The position numbers and the translations under genes were made by a program. DNA of 64,000 nt, taken from Sediminicoccus rosea (GTDB lineage: Bacteria > Pseudomonadota > Alphaproteobacteria > Acetobacterales > Acetobacteraceae). The notes under the pieces are model-generated. The model had not been told where the DNA came from, ran no database searches, and saw nothing but the letters and a program-made list of their open reading frames with translations. Below are positions 43,223-52,902 of the stretch, one piece after another (position 1 is the stretch's first letter; the number at the start of each line of letters is the position of its first letter). The stretch spans positions 861,501 to 925,500 of the forward strand of contig NZ_CP137852.1 in assembly GCF_033547095.1 (NCBI RefSeq), given 5' to 3'.

Positions 43223-43878
43223 CAGGCGCCCCCTCGCAGCCCGGCGATGGCCTGGGCGTAATCGGCCGCGCCGAAGACGGCCGTGCCGGCGACGAGCACA
43301 TCCGCCCCGGCCGCGATGCATTGCGGCGCGGTCTGCAGCGTCACGCCGCCATCCACCTGGAGCGCGATGTCGCGGCCGGATTCGGTGATCATCCGGCGGA
43401 GCGCGGCTATCTTCGGCAATTGGCCCGCCAGGAAGGACTGCCCGCCGAAGCCCGGATTGACCGACATGACGAGGATGAGGTCCGTCAGGTCCAGCACATG
43501 GGCGAGGCATTCGACCGGCGTCGCCGGGTTCAGCACCACGCCGGCCTTCTTGCCGAGCGCGCGGATGGTCTGGAGGCTGCGGTGCAGATGCGGCCCGGCC
43601 TCGGGGTGCAGGCTGATGACATCGGCGCCGGCTTCGGCGAAAGCCGCCAGGTAGGGGTCGGCCGGGGCGATCATCAGGTGGACGTCGAAGGGCATGGCGC
43701 TGTGCTTGCGCAGCGCCTTGATCAGCCCGGGACCGAAGCTGATGTTGGGCACGAAATGCCCGTCCATGATGTCAAGGTGGAGCCAATCCGCGCCGGCGGC
43801 TTCGATGGCACGAACTTCCTCGCCCAGGCGGGCGAAATCGGCGGCGAGCAGCGAGGGGGCGATGCGGATGGCGGACAT
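43222..43878 (-). CDS. rpe: Ribulose-phosphate 3-epimerase
   Basis: Pentose-phosphate/Calvin enzyme that interconverts ribulose-5-P and xylulose-5-P. The 218-residue TIM barrel has [57 protein letters not shown] and [12 protein letters not shown], all metal or phosphate-site blocks. It is the first gene of a four-gene run with a heparinase-like protein, a glycosyltransferase and purH. Confidence 0.97.
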   Translation of the reverse strand: MSAIRIAPSLLAADFARLGEEVRAIEAAGADWLHLDIMDGHFVPNISFGPGLIKALRKHSAMPFDVHLMIAPADPYLAAFAEAGADVISLHPEAGPHLHRSLQTIRALGKKAGVVLNPATPVECLAHVLDLTDLILVMSVNPGFGGQSFLAGQLPKIAALRRMITESGRDIALQVDGGVTLQTAPQCIAAGADVLVAGTAVFGAADYAQAIAGLRGGA

Positions 43879-43919
43879 GGGACCCGGAGAGGAAAAGCGC
43901 CCCTCCGGTTAGCCTATTC

Positions 43920-43951
43920 ATCCCCGCCTGCAAACCTTCGCCGGCGGGGAT
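43920..43951 (-). terminator. Terminator-like hairpin after folE
   Basis: ATCCCCGCC (43920-43928) and GGCGGGGAT (43943-43951) form a perfect nine-base stem with a 14-base loop, 12 bases after the folE stop. No T-run follows, so termination may be partial or Rho-assisted. Confidence 0.5.
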
Positions 43952-43963
43952 TCGGGGCCAAAA

Positions 43964-44605
43964 TCAGCCCTCGATGACGCTGCGCGAGCCGCCGATGATC
44001 GAGAGGAACTCGCGGCGCGTCGCGTCATTGGTGCGGAACTCGCCCAGCATGCGCGAGGTGACCATGGAGACGCCCGGCTTGTGGATGCCGCGCGTGGTCA
44101 TGCACTGGTGCGCGGCTTCGATCACCACGGCGACGCCCTTGGGCTTCAGCACGCTCTCGATCGTATTGGCGATCTGCGCCGTCAGCTTCTCCTGGATCTG
44201 GAGGCGCTTGGCGTAGGTCTCGATGACGCGGGCGAGCTTGGAGATGCCGACCACGCGTCCATTCGGCAGGTAGGCGATATGCGCCTTGCCGATGATGGGA
44301 ACCATGTGGTGTTCGCAATGGCTTTCCAGGCGGATGTCGCGCAGGACGACCATCTCGTCATAGCCGTCCGTCTCCTCGAAGGAGCGAGCGAGCATCTCCA
44401 CCGGGTCGCTGCCGTAGCCGGCGAAGAATTCCTCATAGGCGCGGGCGACGCGGGCGGGGGTGTCCACCAGGCCTTCGCGGTCCGGATCATCCCCGGCCCA
44501 GAGGAGGAGGGTGCGCACCGCGGCCTCGGCCTCGGCGCGGCTCGGGCGTTCGATGGCGCTCTGCGAGTCAGCGGCCTTGGCGCTGGCGGGCAACTGGATG
44601 TTCAT
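43964..44605 (-). CDS. folE: GTP cyclohydrolase I
   Basis: First step of folate (tetrahydrofolate) synthesis: GTP to dihydroneopterin triphosphate. The 213-residue protein has the zinc and active-site blocks [37 protein letters not shown] and [17 protein letters not shown] use the ATG at 44605 with AAGGAA upstream; a longer frame is not conserved-looking. It is 149 bases after apaG in the same direction. Confidence 0.97.
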   Translation of the reverse strand: MNIQLPASAKAADSQSAIERPSRAEAEAAVRTLLLWAGDDPDREGLVDTPARVARAYEEFFAGYGSDPVEMLARSFEETDGYDEMVVLRDIRLESHCEHHMVPIIGKAHIAYLPNGRVVGISKLARVIETYAKRLQIQEKLTAQIANTIESVLKPKGVAVVIEAAHQCMTTRGIHKPGVSMVTSRMLGEFRTNDATRREFLSIIGGSRSVIEG

Positions 44606-44754
44606 GGCTTTCGAAATTCCTTGGAGGCCTGCATCAGCCCCGAGATGGGGCCGCGTCAGTCCTTCGAATTGGCCAGATGGGGCGGCGTCGCGACTCCGCA
44701 AGGCATCCGGGTTCGTTGGGGCGGGATTCGTCTCGCTGGAGGCGCGCGGGGCGG

Positions 44755-45156
44755 TCAATGCACCCCGCCCTGCTGATGCGGGCTGTCGAGCGAGAAGGCC
44801 GGGACGGCCGCGTCGAATTCCTCGCCGGTGTCGCTGACGATCATGTGGTAGGTGCCGCGCATGAAGCCCGACGGCGTCGGCAACGGCGTCCCCGAGGTGT
44901 AGTCGAAGCTCTCGCCCGGCTCGAGGATCGGCTGCTCGCCCACCACGCCCTCGCCATGCACGCGCATCTCGCGGCCCAGCGCATCGGTGATGATCCAGCT
45001 GCGCTTGAGGAGCTGCACGGTGGCGGAACTCAAATTCTCGATCTGCACCTTGTAGGCCCAGACATAGCGCCCCGCCTCGGCATCCGACTGGTCGGCCAGG
45101 AAGAAGGGGCGGATGGTGACGCGCACCCCGCGCGTGACGGTGGTGTAGGGCTTCAT
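44755..45156 (-). CDS. apaG: Co2+/Mg2+ efflux protein ApaG family
   Basis: A 133-residue single beta-sandwich domain. It has [47 protein letters not shown], the [20 protein letters not shown] core and GTYHMIV. The length is exact for ApaG. Its biochemical role is poorly defined (ion sensitivity, phosphate binding). The ATG overlaps the lysE stop as ATGA. Confidence 0.95.
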   Translation of the reverse strand: MKPYTTVTRGVRVTIRPFFLADQSDAEAGRYVWAYKVQIENLSSATVQLLKRSWIITDALGREMRVHGEGVVGEQPILEPGESFDYTSGTPLPTPSGFMRGTYHMIVSDTGEEFDAAVPAFSLDSPHQQGGVH

Positions 45157-45758
45157 GCGCGGCGCATCGCGGCGGTGGCGAGGCCGGCGCCGATCAGCAT
45201 GCCGCCACCCAGCCGGTTGAAGCCGCGGCGGATGGCGGGGCGCTTCACCGCGTCCGAGAGCGTGCCGGCCAGCAGCGCATAGCCCAGCGCGTTCAGCGCG
45301 CCCAGGCCCACGAAGGTGACGAGCACGATCGCCGCCTGCGGCAGGAAGGCGCTGGCCGGGTTCAGGAATTGCGGGAGGAAGGCCACGAAGAAGGCGATGC
45401 TCTTGGGGTTCAGCACCGTCACCACGAAGGCGTCGCGGAAGGCGTGGCGGGCGGGCAGGGCCACCGCCTCGCCGATCGGCGCGCGCCAGAGCTTCACGCC
45501 GAGCCAGATGAGGTAGGCCGCACCCAGCCACTTGGCCACGGTGAAGGCGGTCGCACTCGCCGCCAGCAGCGCGCCGAGGCCGATGAGCGAGGCGGTGAGC
45601 GCCACCGCATCGCCCAGCGCCACGCCGCCCACGGTGGGCAGCGCCGCGCGCCAGCCGCCGCCCAGCGAGCGGCCGAGGATGAAGACCACGACCGGCCCCG
45701 GGATCATCACGGTGATGAGCGAGGCGAGGGCGAAGGCGAGCCAGGTTTCGAGCGTCAT
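45153..45758 (-). CDS. LysE/RhtB-family amino-acid exporter
   Basis: A 201-residue membrane protein with about six helices. The conserved N-terminus contains [19 protein letters not shown] (GP motif) and [11 protein letters not shown]; the middle motif [21 protein letters not shown] is the family hallmark. It probably exports a neutral amino acid such as homoserine or threonine. The position right after metZ suggests balancing methionine-pathway intermediates, as inference. Confidence 0.9.
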   Translation of the reverse strand: MTLETWLAFALASLITVMIPGPVVVFILGRSLGGGWRAALPTVGGVALGDAVALTASLIGLGALLAASATAFTVAKWLGAAYLIWLGVKLWRAPIGEAVALPARHAFRDAFVVTVLNPKSIAFFVAFLPQFLNPASAFLPQAAIVLVTFVGLGALNALGYALLAGTLSDAVKRPAIRRGFNRLGGGMLIGAGLATAAMRRA

Positions 45759-45791
45759 GGCCGCATCATGCCATGACGCCCCCCGCCGGGG

Positions 45792-46997
45792 CTACTCCGC
45801 CGCGCGCAGGCCCGGGGCGCTGACCGCGTCCAGCGCCTCGGCCAGGTCCTCGATCAGGTCCGCCACATCCTCGAGGCCGACGGAGAGGCGCACCGTGCCG
45901 TCGGTGATGCCGAGCTTGGCGCGCTCCTCCGGGCCGATCCGCATATGGGTGGTGGTGGCGGGATGCGTGGCGAGCGACTTGGAATCCCCCAGGTTGTTGG
46001 AGATGTCCACGATCTGCAGCGCGTTCATGAAGCGGAAGCACGCTTCCTTCCCGCCCTTGATGTCGAAGGTGACCAGCGTGCCGCCGGCGGACATCTGCCG
46101 CACCGCCAGCGCATGCTGCGGATGGTCGGCGCGGAAGGGGTAGAGCACGCGGGAGATCTCGGCGCGCTCCGAGAGGAAATCGGCCACGGCGGCAGCGTTG
46201 CGGCACATCTGGTCGACGCGCAGCTTCAGCGTCTCCAGCCCCTTGAGGATGACCCAGGCGTTGAAGGGCGACATGGCGGGGCCGGTGTTGCGGATGAAGG
46301 GCATCAGCACCTCCTCCACCCACTTCTTGCGGCCGAGCACGGCGCCGCCCAGCACGCGGCCCTGGCCGTCCATGTGCTTGGTGCAGGAATAGACGACGAC
46401 ATCCGCGCCCTGTTCGAGGGGCTTCTGCAGCAGCGGGGTGGCAAACACGTTGTCCACCACGACCAGCGCGCCCGCCGCATGCGCCAGCTTGCAGACGGCC
46501 GGCACGTCCACCAGTTCGAGCATGGGATTGGAGGGGCTTTCCAGCAGCACCATGGTGGCGGGCTTGCTCAGCGCCACCTGCCACTGCGCCATGTCGCCGC
46601 CATCCACGAACTCCGCCTGGATGCCGTAGCGCGGCAGCAGCGTGCTCACGATCCAGTGGCAGGAGCCGAACAGCGCGCGGGAGGCGACGAGGCGATCGCC
46701 GGTCTTGAGGTGGGAGAGCAGCGCCGAATGCACCGCCGCCATGCCGGTCGCCATCAGGCGGCAGGCTTCCGCGCCCTCGATGGCGCAGAGGCGGTCCTCC
46801 AGCATGGTCGTCGTCGGGTTGGCGAAGCGGCTGTACTGGTAGTGCTCGATTTCGTTCTTGAAGGTGGCTTCCGCCTGCTCGGCATTGTCGTAGACGAAGC
46901 CCGAGGTGAGGAACATCGCCTCGGCCGTCTCGCCGTGGTTGGAGCGGTTCAGGCCACCGCGGACGAGTTGCGTGGCGGGGCGGAGCTTGCGGGACAT
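45792..46997 (-). CDS. metZ: O-succinylhomoserine sulfhydrylase
   Basis: PLP enzyme that makes homocysteine directly from O-succinylhomoserine and sulfide. The 401-residue protein has HYQYSRFANPTTTMLEDRL, VVVDNVFATPLLQKPLEQGA and the PLP lysine Lys207 in VVYSCTKHMDGQGRVLGG. The ATG at 46997 has GAGGGTG six bases upstream; an upstream TTG is less likely. About 85 bases further upstream lies a SAM-II riboswitch, so the gene is turned down when SAM is abundant. Confidence 0.95.
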   Translation of the reverse strand: MSRKLRPATQLVRGGLNRSNHGETAEAMFLTSGFVYDNAEQAEATFKNEIEHYQYSRFANPTTTMLEDRLCAIEGAEACRLMATGMAAVHSALLSHLKTGDRLVASRALFGSCHWIVSTLLPRYGIQAEFVDGGDMAQWQVALSKPATMVLLESPSNPMLELVDVPAVCKLAHAAGALVVVDNVFATPLLQKPLEQGADVVVYSCTKHMDGQGRVLGGAVLGRKKWVEEVLMPFIRNTGPAMSPFNAWVILKGLETLKLRVDQMCRNAAAVADFLSERAEISRVLYPFRADHPQHALAVRQMSAGGTLVTFDIKGGKEACFRFMNALQIVDISNNLGDSKSLATHPATTTHMRIGPEERAKLGITDGTVRLSVGLEDVADLIEDLAEALDAVSAPGLRAAE

Positions 46998-47082
46998 GGT
47001 GACACCCTCGTGCAATAGACCAACACGTCCGGCACCCTGGGCGGGGCGGGTTCACGCCCCGCGAAGGGGGCGCTCCCGAGGC

Positions 47083-47167
47083 CGTTTAGCGCGCTTGTTT
47101 TCCGCCCTCTCGAAAGGGGGCGACCCGGTTGGGACCTCGCCGCAAGCTGGCCGGACAAATCGCGAGG
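47083..47167 (-). ncRNA. SAM-II riboswitch
   Basis: On the minus strand, P1 is CCTCGC (47162-47167) with GCGAGG (47135-47140). Between the arms is GATTTGTCCGGCCAGCTTGC, matching the conserved SAM-II core. After a long loop comes AAACAAGCGCGCTAAACGG, the conserved 3' half, whose CAAGC pairs with GCTTG of the P1 loop to make the H-type pseudoknot. The loop of about 35 bases is longer than in most members. It controls metZ. Confidence 0.93.
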
Positions 47168-47255
47168 ACACGTCAGGGATAGACCCCGGCAAGGGGTGGC
47201 GTCAATCATCCGAGTGATTGACGGCGACTGTTGAGAAATGCGAAGATTCTCACGA

Positions 47256-47585
47256 ATGAGCGCGCTCGACCCAGAAGTGGCCAATCAACTGGCCGAAGAC
47301 CTGCCGCCCGACGTGTTCCGCACGATCATCTCGACCTTCGAGGAGGATCTGACGCGGCTCGCGCAGGAGCTGGCTGCCGCGGCGCAGGCCGGGGACCAGC
47401 AGGGCTATGAGCGCGCGGCGCACAGCTTGGCCGGCGCGGCCGCCGCCGTCGGCGCCGTGGGGCTGGAGCGCGAGGCGCGGATCGCCATGGACCATCGCCA
47501 GCCGGTGCCTCCGCAGGAGGTCCTGCCGCGTCTGCTGACCGAGGCCAAGGCCGCCCTTCAGGCGCTGCACGCCCTGATCCATTGA
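47256..47585 (+). CDS. Hpt (histidine phosphotransfer) domain protein
   Basis: A 109-residue four-helix-bundle Hpt protein. The phospho-acceptor His56 is in YERAAHSLAGAAAAVGA, the consensus around Hpt histidines. A start six codons earlier (47238) is possible. It precedes an NtrC-type response regulator by 13 bases, so the pair forms the last two steps of a phosphorelay. No histidine kinase is in the window. Confidence 0.85.
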   Translation: MSALDPEVANQLAEDLPPDVFRTIISTFEEDLTRLAQELAAAAQAGDQQGYERAAHSLAGAAAAVGAVGLEREARIAMDHRQPVPPQEVLPRLLTEAKAALQALHALIH

Positions 47586-47598
47586 GGCGCGCGGCCCG

Positions 47599-48987
<1,389 letters not shown>

Positions 48988-48991
48988 GCCC

Positions 48992-49729
48992 TCACACCAT
49001 CAGCATGCCGCCATTCACATGGATGGTGGTGCCGGTCACCCAGGCCGCCTCCTCCGAGGCGAGGTAGGCGACGGCCGAGGCCACGTCCTTCGCGCCACCC
49101 ATCTTGCCGAGCGGGATGCGGGAGAGCAGCGCCGCCTTCTGCGCCTCGTTCAGCTTGTCGGTCATCGGCGTCGCGATGAAGCCCGGCGCCACGACATTGA
49201 TGGTGACGCCGCGCGGCGCCACTTCCTGCGCCAGCGCCTTGCTCATGCCGATCAGGCCGGCCTTGGCGGCGGCGTAGTTGGCCTGGCCCGCATTGCCCGT
49301 GACGCCCACGATGGAGGCGATGGAGATGATGCGGCCCGCGCGGCGCTTCATCATGCCGCGGAGTGCCGCGCGCGCCAGGCGGAAGGGCGCGTTCAGGTCC
49401 ACTTCCAGCACGGCGTTCCAGTCCTCGTCGCCCATGCGCAGCGCCAGCATGTCGCGCGTGAAGCCGGCATTGTTCACCAGGATGTCCAGGCGGCCATGCG
49501 CGGCCTCGATGCCGTCCACCAGCGCGGCGGGGGCGGCGGGGTCGTTCAGATCCGCCGGCATGACGCTGGCGCGCTCGCCGAGCTGCGCGGCGACGGCGTT
49601 CAGCTCCGCCTCGCGCCGGCCGGTGAGGACGACATGCGCGCCCTGCGTGTGCAGCGCCTCCGCGATGCCGATGCCGATGCCCGAGCTGGCGCCGGTGACG
49701 AGCGCGATCTTGCCGGTCAGGTCAAACAT
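48992..49729 (-). CDS. fabG: 3-oxoacyl-[acyl-carrier-protein] reductase
   Basis: NADPH-dependent ketoacyl-ACP reductase of fatty-acid synthesis, 245 residues. It has TGASSGIGIGIAEAL (cofactor loop), ILVNNAGFTRD, the catalytic Ser in IISIASIVGVTGN, YAAAKAGLIGMSK, and the end VTGTTIHVNGGMLMV, typical for FabG. It lies downstream of fabD with a GNAT gene in between whose last eight bases overlap the fabG start. Confidence 0.96.
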   Translation of the reverse strand: MFDLTGKIALVTGASSGIGIGIAEALHTQGAHVVLTGRREAELNAVAAQLGERASVMPADLNDPAAPAALVDGIEAAHGRLDILVNNAGFTRDMLALRMGDEDWNAVLEVDLNAPFRLARAALRGMMKRRAGRIISIASIVGVTGNAGQANYAAAKAGLIGMSKALAQEVAPRGVTINVVAPGFIATPMTDKLNEAQKAALLSRIPLGKMGGAKDVASAVAYLASEEAAWVTGTTIHVNGGMLMV

Positions 49730-50171
49730 GGGGTGGTTCCTTCGTCTCGCGCGCGAAGCGCTTCATCATGAAATAGCGGCTGTGGCCGGGCGGGCTGTCC
49801 GGCAGCGTGCCGAAGAGGGTGTAGCCGCGCTTCTCGTAGAAGGGGCGGGCCTGCCAGCTCAGCGTGTCGAGATAGGCGCCGACGCAGCCGCGCGCCATGG
49901 CCTCGGCCTCGATCCGGTCGAAGAGCCGGGTGCCGAGGCCGCCGCGGCGCAGATCCTCCGGCAGGAAGACCATCAGCACATGCAGCCAGGCGGCGTAGCA
50001 ATGCGCGTGGATGCCGCCGGCGGGCGCGTCCTCGCCGTCGCGGAACACCATGAGGCGCAGCGGCTTGTAGCCGTGCTCCCCGACAAAGGGGCCGTTGAAG
50101 GCCTCGAAGCCCTTCGACAGCACCGCCGGGAGGGGCGTCTCATCCGCTTCGGAGAGGATGATCCGCGTCAC
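49722..50171 (-). CDS. GNAT-family N-acetyltransferase
   Basis: A 149-residue GNAT enzyme. It has LHVLMVFLPEDLRRGGLGTR (acetyl-CoA loop, R/QxxGxG/A type), LFDRIEAEAMARG, and the C-terminal WQARPFYEKRGYTLFGTLPD. It starts at GTG, overlapping the fabD stop (GTGA), and ends inside the fabG start, so it is fully embedded in the fab operon. The acceptor is unknown; the tail PPGHSRYFMMKR is common in this subgroup. Confidence 0.88.
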   Translation of the reverse strand: MTRIILSEADETPLPAVLSKGFEAFNGPFVGEHGYKPLRLMVFRDGEDAPAGGIHAHCYAAWLHVLMVFLPEDLRRGGLGTRLFDRIEAEAMARGCVGAYLDTLSWQARPFYEKRGYTLFGTLPDSPPGHSRYFMMKRFARETKEPPHV

Positions 50172-51109
50172 AGGGACTTCAGGAAGGCTTCGATGTCGGC
50201 CGGGTTGTTGATGGCCAGCGCCGTCGCCTCGGGGGCGTTGCGCTTCATCAGGCCGGTCAGCACCTTGCCGGCGCCCACCTCGGCGAAGCGGGTGCAGCCG
50301 GCGGCGACCATGGCGGCCACGCATTCGCGCCAGCGCACCGTGCCGGTCACCTGCTTCACCAGCAGCCCGCGGATCGCCTCGGGGTCCGAGACGGGGGCGG
50401 CGGTGACATTGGCGACGACGGGCACGGCCGGGTGGGCCATGGCGGCCTTGGCCAGCGCCTCCTCCATCACGCGCGCGGCGGGGGCCATCATCGCGCAGTG
50501 GAAGGGGGCGGAGACGGGCAGGATCATGGCGCGCTTGATGCCAGCGGCCTTGGCGGCCTCGACGGCGCGCTCGACGGCCGCCTTGGCGCCGGAGACGACG
50601 ACCTGGCCGCCGCCATTGTCATTGGCGACCTCGAGGACCTCGCCCTGTGCTGCGGTGGCGCAGATGGCGGCGGCCTGCTCGGCCTCCGCGCCCAGCAGGG
50701 CGGCCATGGCGCCCACGCCCGGGGGCACGGCGGCCTGCATGGAATCGCCGCGCAGGCGCAGCAGGCGGGCGGCGGTCGCGAGGTCGAAGGCCCCGGCGGC
50801 GGTCAGCGCGCTGTATTCGCCGAGCGAATGGCCGGCGACCAGCGAGACCTGGCGGGACATGTCGAAGCCGCCCTCCTTCGCCAGCACGCGGCTGACGGCG
50901 ACGGAGACGGCCATCAGCGCCGGCTGGGCATTGGCGGTGAGGGTGAGTTCCTCGGCCGGGCCTTCGAACATGAGGCGCGAGAGCTTCTGGCCCAGCGCGT
51001 CATCCACCTCCTGGAAGGTCTCGCGGGCGATGGGGAAGGCCTCGGCGAGGTCGCGGCCCATGCCGGGGGCCTGGCTGCCCTGGCCGGGGAAGACGAAAGC
51101 GAGTGACAT
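50168..51109 (-). CDS. fabD: Malonyl-CoA:ACP transacylase
   Basis: Loads malonate onto ACP. The 313-residue protein has FVFPGQGSQAPGMGRDLAEA, the nucleophile elbow AGHSLGEYSALTAAGAF, VSAPFHCAMMAPA (catalytic His) and CTRFAEVGAGKVLTGLMKR. The ATG at 51109 gives the standard N-terminus. First gene of fabD-GNAT-fabG. Confidence 0.97.
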   Translation of the reverse strand: MSLAFVFPGQGSQAPGMGRDLAEAFPIARETFQEVDDALGQKLSRLMFEGPAEELTLTANAQPALMAVSVAVSRVLAKEGGFDMSRQVSLVAGHSLGEYSALTAAGAFDLATAARLLRLRGDSMQAAVPPGVGAMAALLGAEAEQAAAICATAAQGEVLEVANDNGGGQVVVSGAKAAVERAVEAAKAAGIKRAMILPVSAPFHCAMMAPAARVMEEALAKAAMAHPAVPVVANVTAAPVSDPEAIRGLLVKQVTGTVRWRECVAAMVAAGCTRFAEVGAGKVLTGLMKRNAPEATALAINNPADIEAFLKSL

Positions 51110-51236
51110 GGCGGTTCCGTGATGGACGTGTGACGAAAGCCCCTTCGCGCCCAAGGGGGCGTGAGTCAACCTGGGCGCAAGCGGGATGCAAAGGGAGGGA
51201 TGGTGGGGGTAGTGGCAGGCCAACCCACCTTCCAAG

Positions 51237-51346
51237 CCTATCCGGCCGCACAGCGGCTGGCGCCGCCCAACTGGGCGGATGGCCCAGCGCCCCCGTGGCG
51301 CGGCGAAGCCAAGCGCGCGGAGCGCGCGCCCGGCGCTTGAGGGCGG
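51237..51346. repeat. 110-bp structured repeat, unit 1
   Basis: First of two 110-base units, eight bases apart, in the 391-base gap (51110-51500) between fabD and the Bug receptor. That gap holds no gene I can support. The outer parts are nearly identical to unit 2. The inner hairpin here is GCGCGC-GGA-GCGCGC. This unit also has a CCGCCC-AACT-GGGCGG hairpin that unit 2 lacks. Confidence 0.85.
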
Positions 51347-51354
51347 CCCAACAT

Positions 51355-51464
51355 CCTATCCGGCCGCACAGCGGCTGGCGCCGCCCAACTGACCTCCTGG
51401 CCCATCGCACCAGTGGCGCGGCGAAGCCAAGCCGCCGGAGGCGGCGCCCGGCGCTTGAGGGCGG
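51355..51464. repeat. 110-bp structured repeat, unit 2
   Basis: Second unit, 118 bases after the first. The stem GCCGCC-GGA-GGCGGC replaces the GCGCGC stem of unit 1 with matching changes in both arms. The flanks CGGCGAAGCCAAG and GCGCTTGAGGGCGG are identical in both units. It is followed by AAAAAA; on the minus strand, downstream of the Bug gene, this reads TTTTTT before the hairpin. Confidence 0.85.
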
Positions 51465-51500
51465 AAAAAACCCCTGCCTCGCGCCGGGCTGATCCGCTCC

Positions 51501-52475
51501 TTATTCCGGCTGGAACCCCGAGGCGCGGACGATTGGCCCCCATTCCTCGCGCTCCTGGCGGATGCGCGCGGCGAAGGCGGCCGGGCTGGCCGAGGTGCCG
51601 ACATTGAAGTCGAGCCGCTCCAGCGCGGCGCGCATCTCGGGCGTGTTGCCCACCTGGGTGATGGCGTTGAACAGGCCCTGCACCACCGGCGCCGGCGTGC
51701 CGGCGGGCAGCAGGGCACCGAACCACTCATCCTTCGTCAGCGCCGGATGGCCCAGTTCCTGGAAGGTCGGCACGTCGGGGAAGCGCGGGTTGCGCTGCGC
51801 GGAGGAGACGGCGAGCATCCGCAGCCCCACGCCGTTCTGCGGCGAGACATCGCCCAGCACGCCCATGAAGGCGTTGAGCCGGCCCGCGATCAGGTCCTGC
51901 ACGGCGGGCACGGCGCCGCGATAGGGCACATGCGTCATGCGGATGCCGAGCGCCTGGGCCAGCATCAGCCCCATGAAATGCGGGCTGGCCCCGGCGGCGG
52001 GCGAGGCGAAGGGGATCTCGTTCGGCTGGGCCCGCGCCCAGGTGCCGAATTCGGCGAGCGTGCGGGCCGGGTGGTTCATCGGCACGCAGAAGGCAAACGG
52101 GAAGGTGCAGACGGTGCTGACGGGGATGAAGTCGGTCAGCGCGTCATAGCGCACGTCGCGCGGGAAGATGTGCGGCTGCAGCGTCAGCATGGAGGCGGGC
52201 GTCTGCAGGTAGGTGGTGCCGTCCTTGTCGGCGTCACGGACGAACTCGACGGCGATGCGCCCGGCGGCGCCCACGCGGCCCTCGACGATCAGGTTCGGCG
52301 CATAGACGCCGCGCAGCCGGTCGGCATAGAGGCGCGCCACGATGTCCGAGCTGCCGCCGGCCGGGAAGCCGATGACGATGCGGGCGTTGCGCGCCACGGT
52401 TTGGGCCTGCGCAAGGGCAGGGGTCGCGAGGGCGAGGCCCGCGCCCAGCAGGGCGCGGCGTTGCATCGGGATCAT
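51501..52475 (-). CDS. Bug/TctC-family periplasmic solute receptor
   Basis: A 324-residue receptor with signal MQRRALLGAGLALATPALAQ. Motifs are IVIGFPAGGSSDIVARLYAD, VGAAGRIAVEFV, HVPYRGAVPAVQDLIAGRLN and DEWFGALLPAGTPAP. It starts at 52475 or three codons later. A nested hairpin (52488-52532) lies in its leader and a pair of 110-base repeats follows it. An orphan receptor with unknown ligand. Confidence 0.92.
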   Translation of the reverse strand: MIPMQRRALLGAGLALATPALAQAQTVARNARIVIGFPAGGSSDIVARLYADRLRGVYAPNLIVEGRVGAAGRIAVEFVRDADKDGTTYLQTPASMLTLQPHIFPRDVRYDALTDFIPVSTVCTFPFAFCVPMNHPARTLAEFGTWARAQPNEIPFASPAAGASPHFMGLMLAQALGIRMTHVPYRGAVPAVQDLIAGRLNAFMGVLGDVSPQNGVGLRMLAVSSAQRNPRFPDVPTFQELGHPALTKDEWFGALLPAGTPAPVVQGLFNAITQVGNTPEMRAALERLDFNVGTSASPAAFAARIRQEREEWGPIVRASGFQPE

Positions 52476-52487
52476 GGGCGCTTCTCC

Positions 52488-52532
52488 ATCGGGCTTTTAT
52501 GAATTGGGGTTTACCCAATCCCCGGGCCCGAT
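52488..52532 (-). other. Nested hairpin between bolA-family gene and Bug receptor gene
   Basis: Outer arms ATCGGGC (52488-52494) and GCCCGAT (52526-52532) enclose inner arms ATTGGG (52503-52508) and CCCAAT (52514-52519). It starts eight bases after the bolA-family stop and ends close to the Bug ribosome site. It may be a terminator or a leader structure. Confidence 0.45.
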
Positions 52533-52540
52533 GCGAGGGG

Positions 52541-52816
52541 TCAGGCGACCTCGGCCGGGGCGCGCAGGGTCAGGGCCAGGGCATGCAGGCCGCCGGCGAA
52601 CTCGCTGGCCAGCGCCTCGTGCACGGCGCGGGAGCGCGCGACGCGGTTCATGCCGATGAAGGCCTCGCTGACCAGGAGGACACTGTAATGCGTCTCGCCC
52701 TCCGGCCGCGCGCCGGCATGGCCGGCATGGCGGTGGCTGTCATCCACCACCTCCAGGCGAAGGGGCGCGAAGCCCTGGGTCAGGGCGGCATGGATGCGTT
52801 CGGCGCGTGGGGACAT
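52541..52816 (-). CDS. BolA-family protein
   Basis: A 91-residue BolA-like protein with the KH-type fold. It has LRLEVVDDSHRHAGHAG (the conserved His region that ligates Fe-S clusters with monothiol glutaredoxins), ETHYSVLLVSEAFIGMNRVA and RSRAVHEALASEF. Role: Fe-S or redox signalling with glutaredoxin. Divergent from a DnaJ-like gene, with a CCAAGTT/AACTTGG inverted repeat (52848-52867) between the two. Confidence 0.93.
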   Translation of the reverse strand: MSPRAERIHAALTQGFAPLRLEVVDDSHRHAGHAGARPEGETHYSVLLVSEAFIGMNRVARSRAVHEALASEFAGGLHALALTLRAPAEVA

Positions 52817-52902
52817 CCGTGCAGAATCCCAGAGGACGGGGCGCTTGCCAAGTTGTTGTTAACTTGGTTGCCAACTTGGGGGGGCACACCCATAACGAGC
52901 CG

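Noticed and set aside
51110-51236. Gene or promoter in the left part of the fabD upstream gap
   Set aside because: Only a short inverted repeat (CCCCTTCGCGCCCAAGGGGGCG region) is seen; no frame with start and ribosome site.
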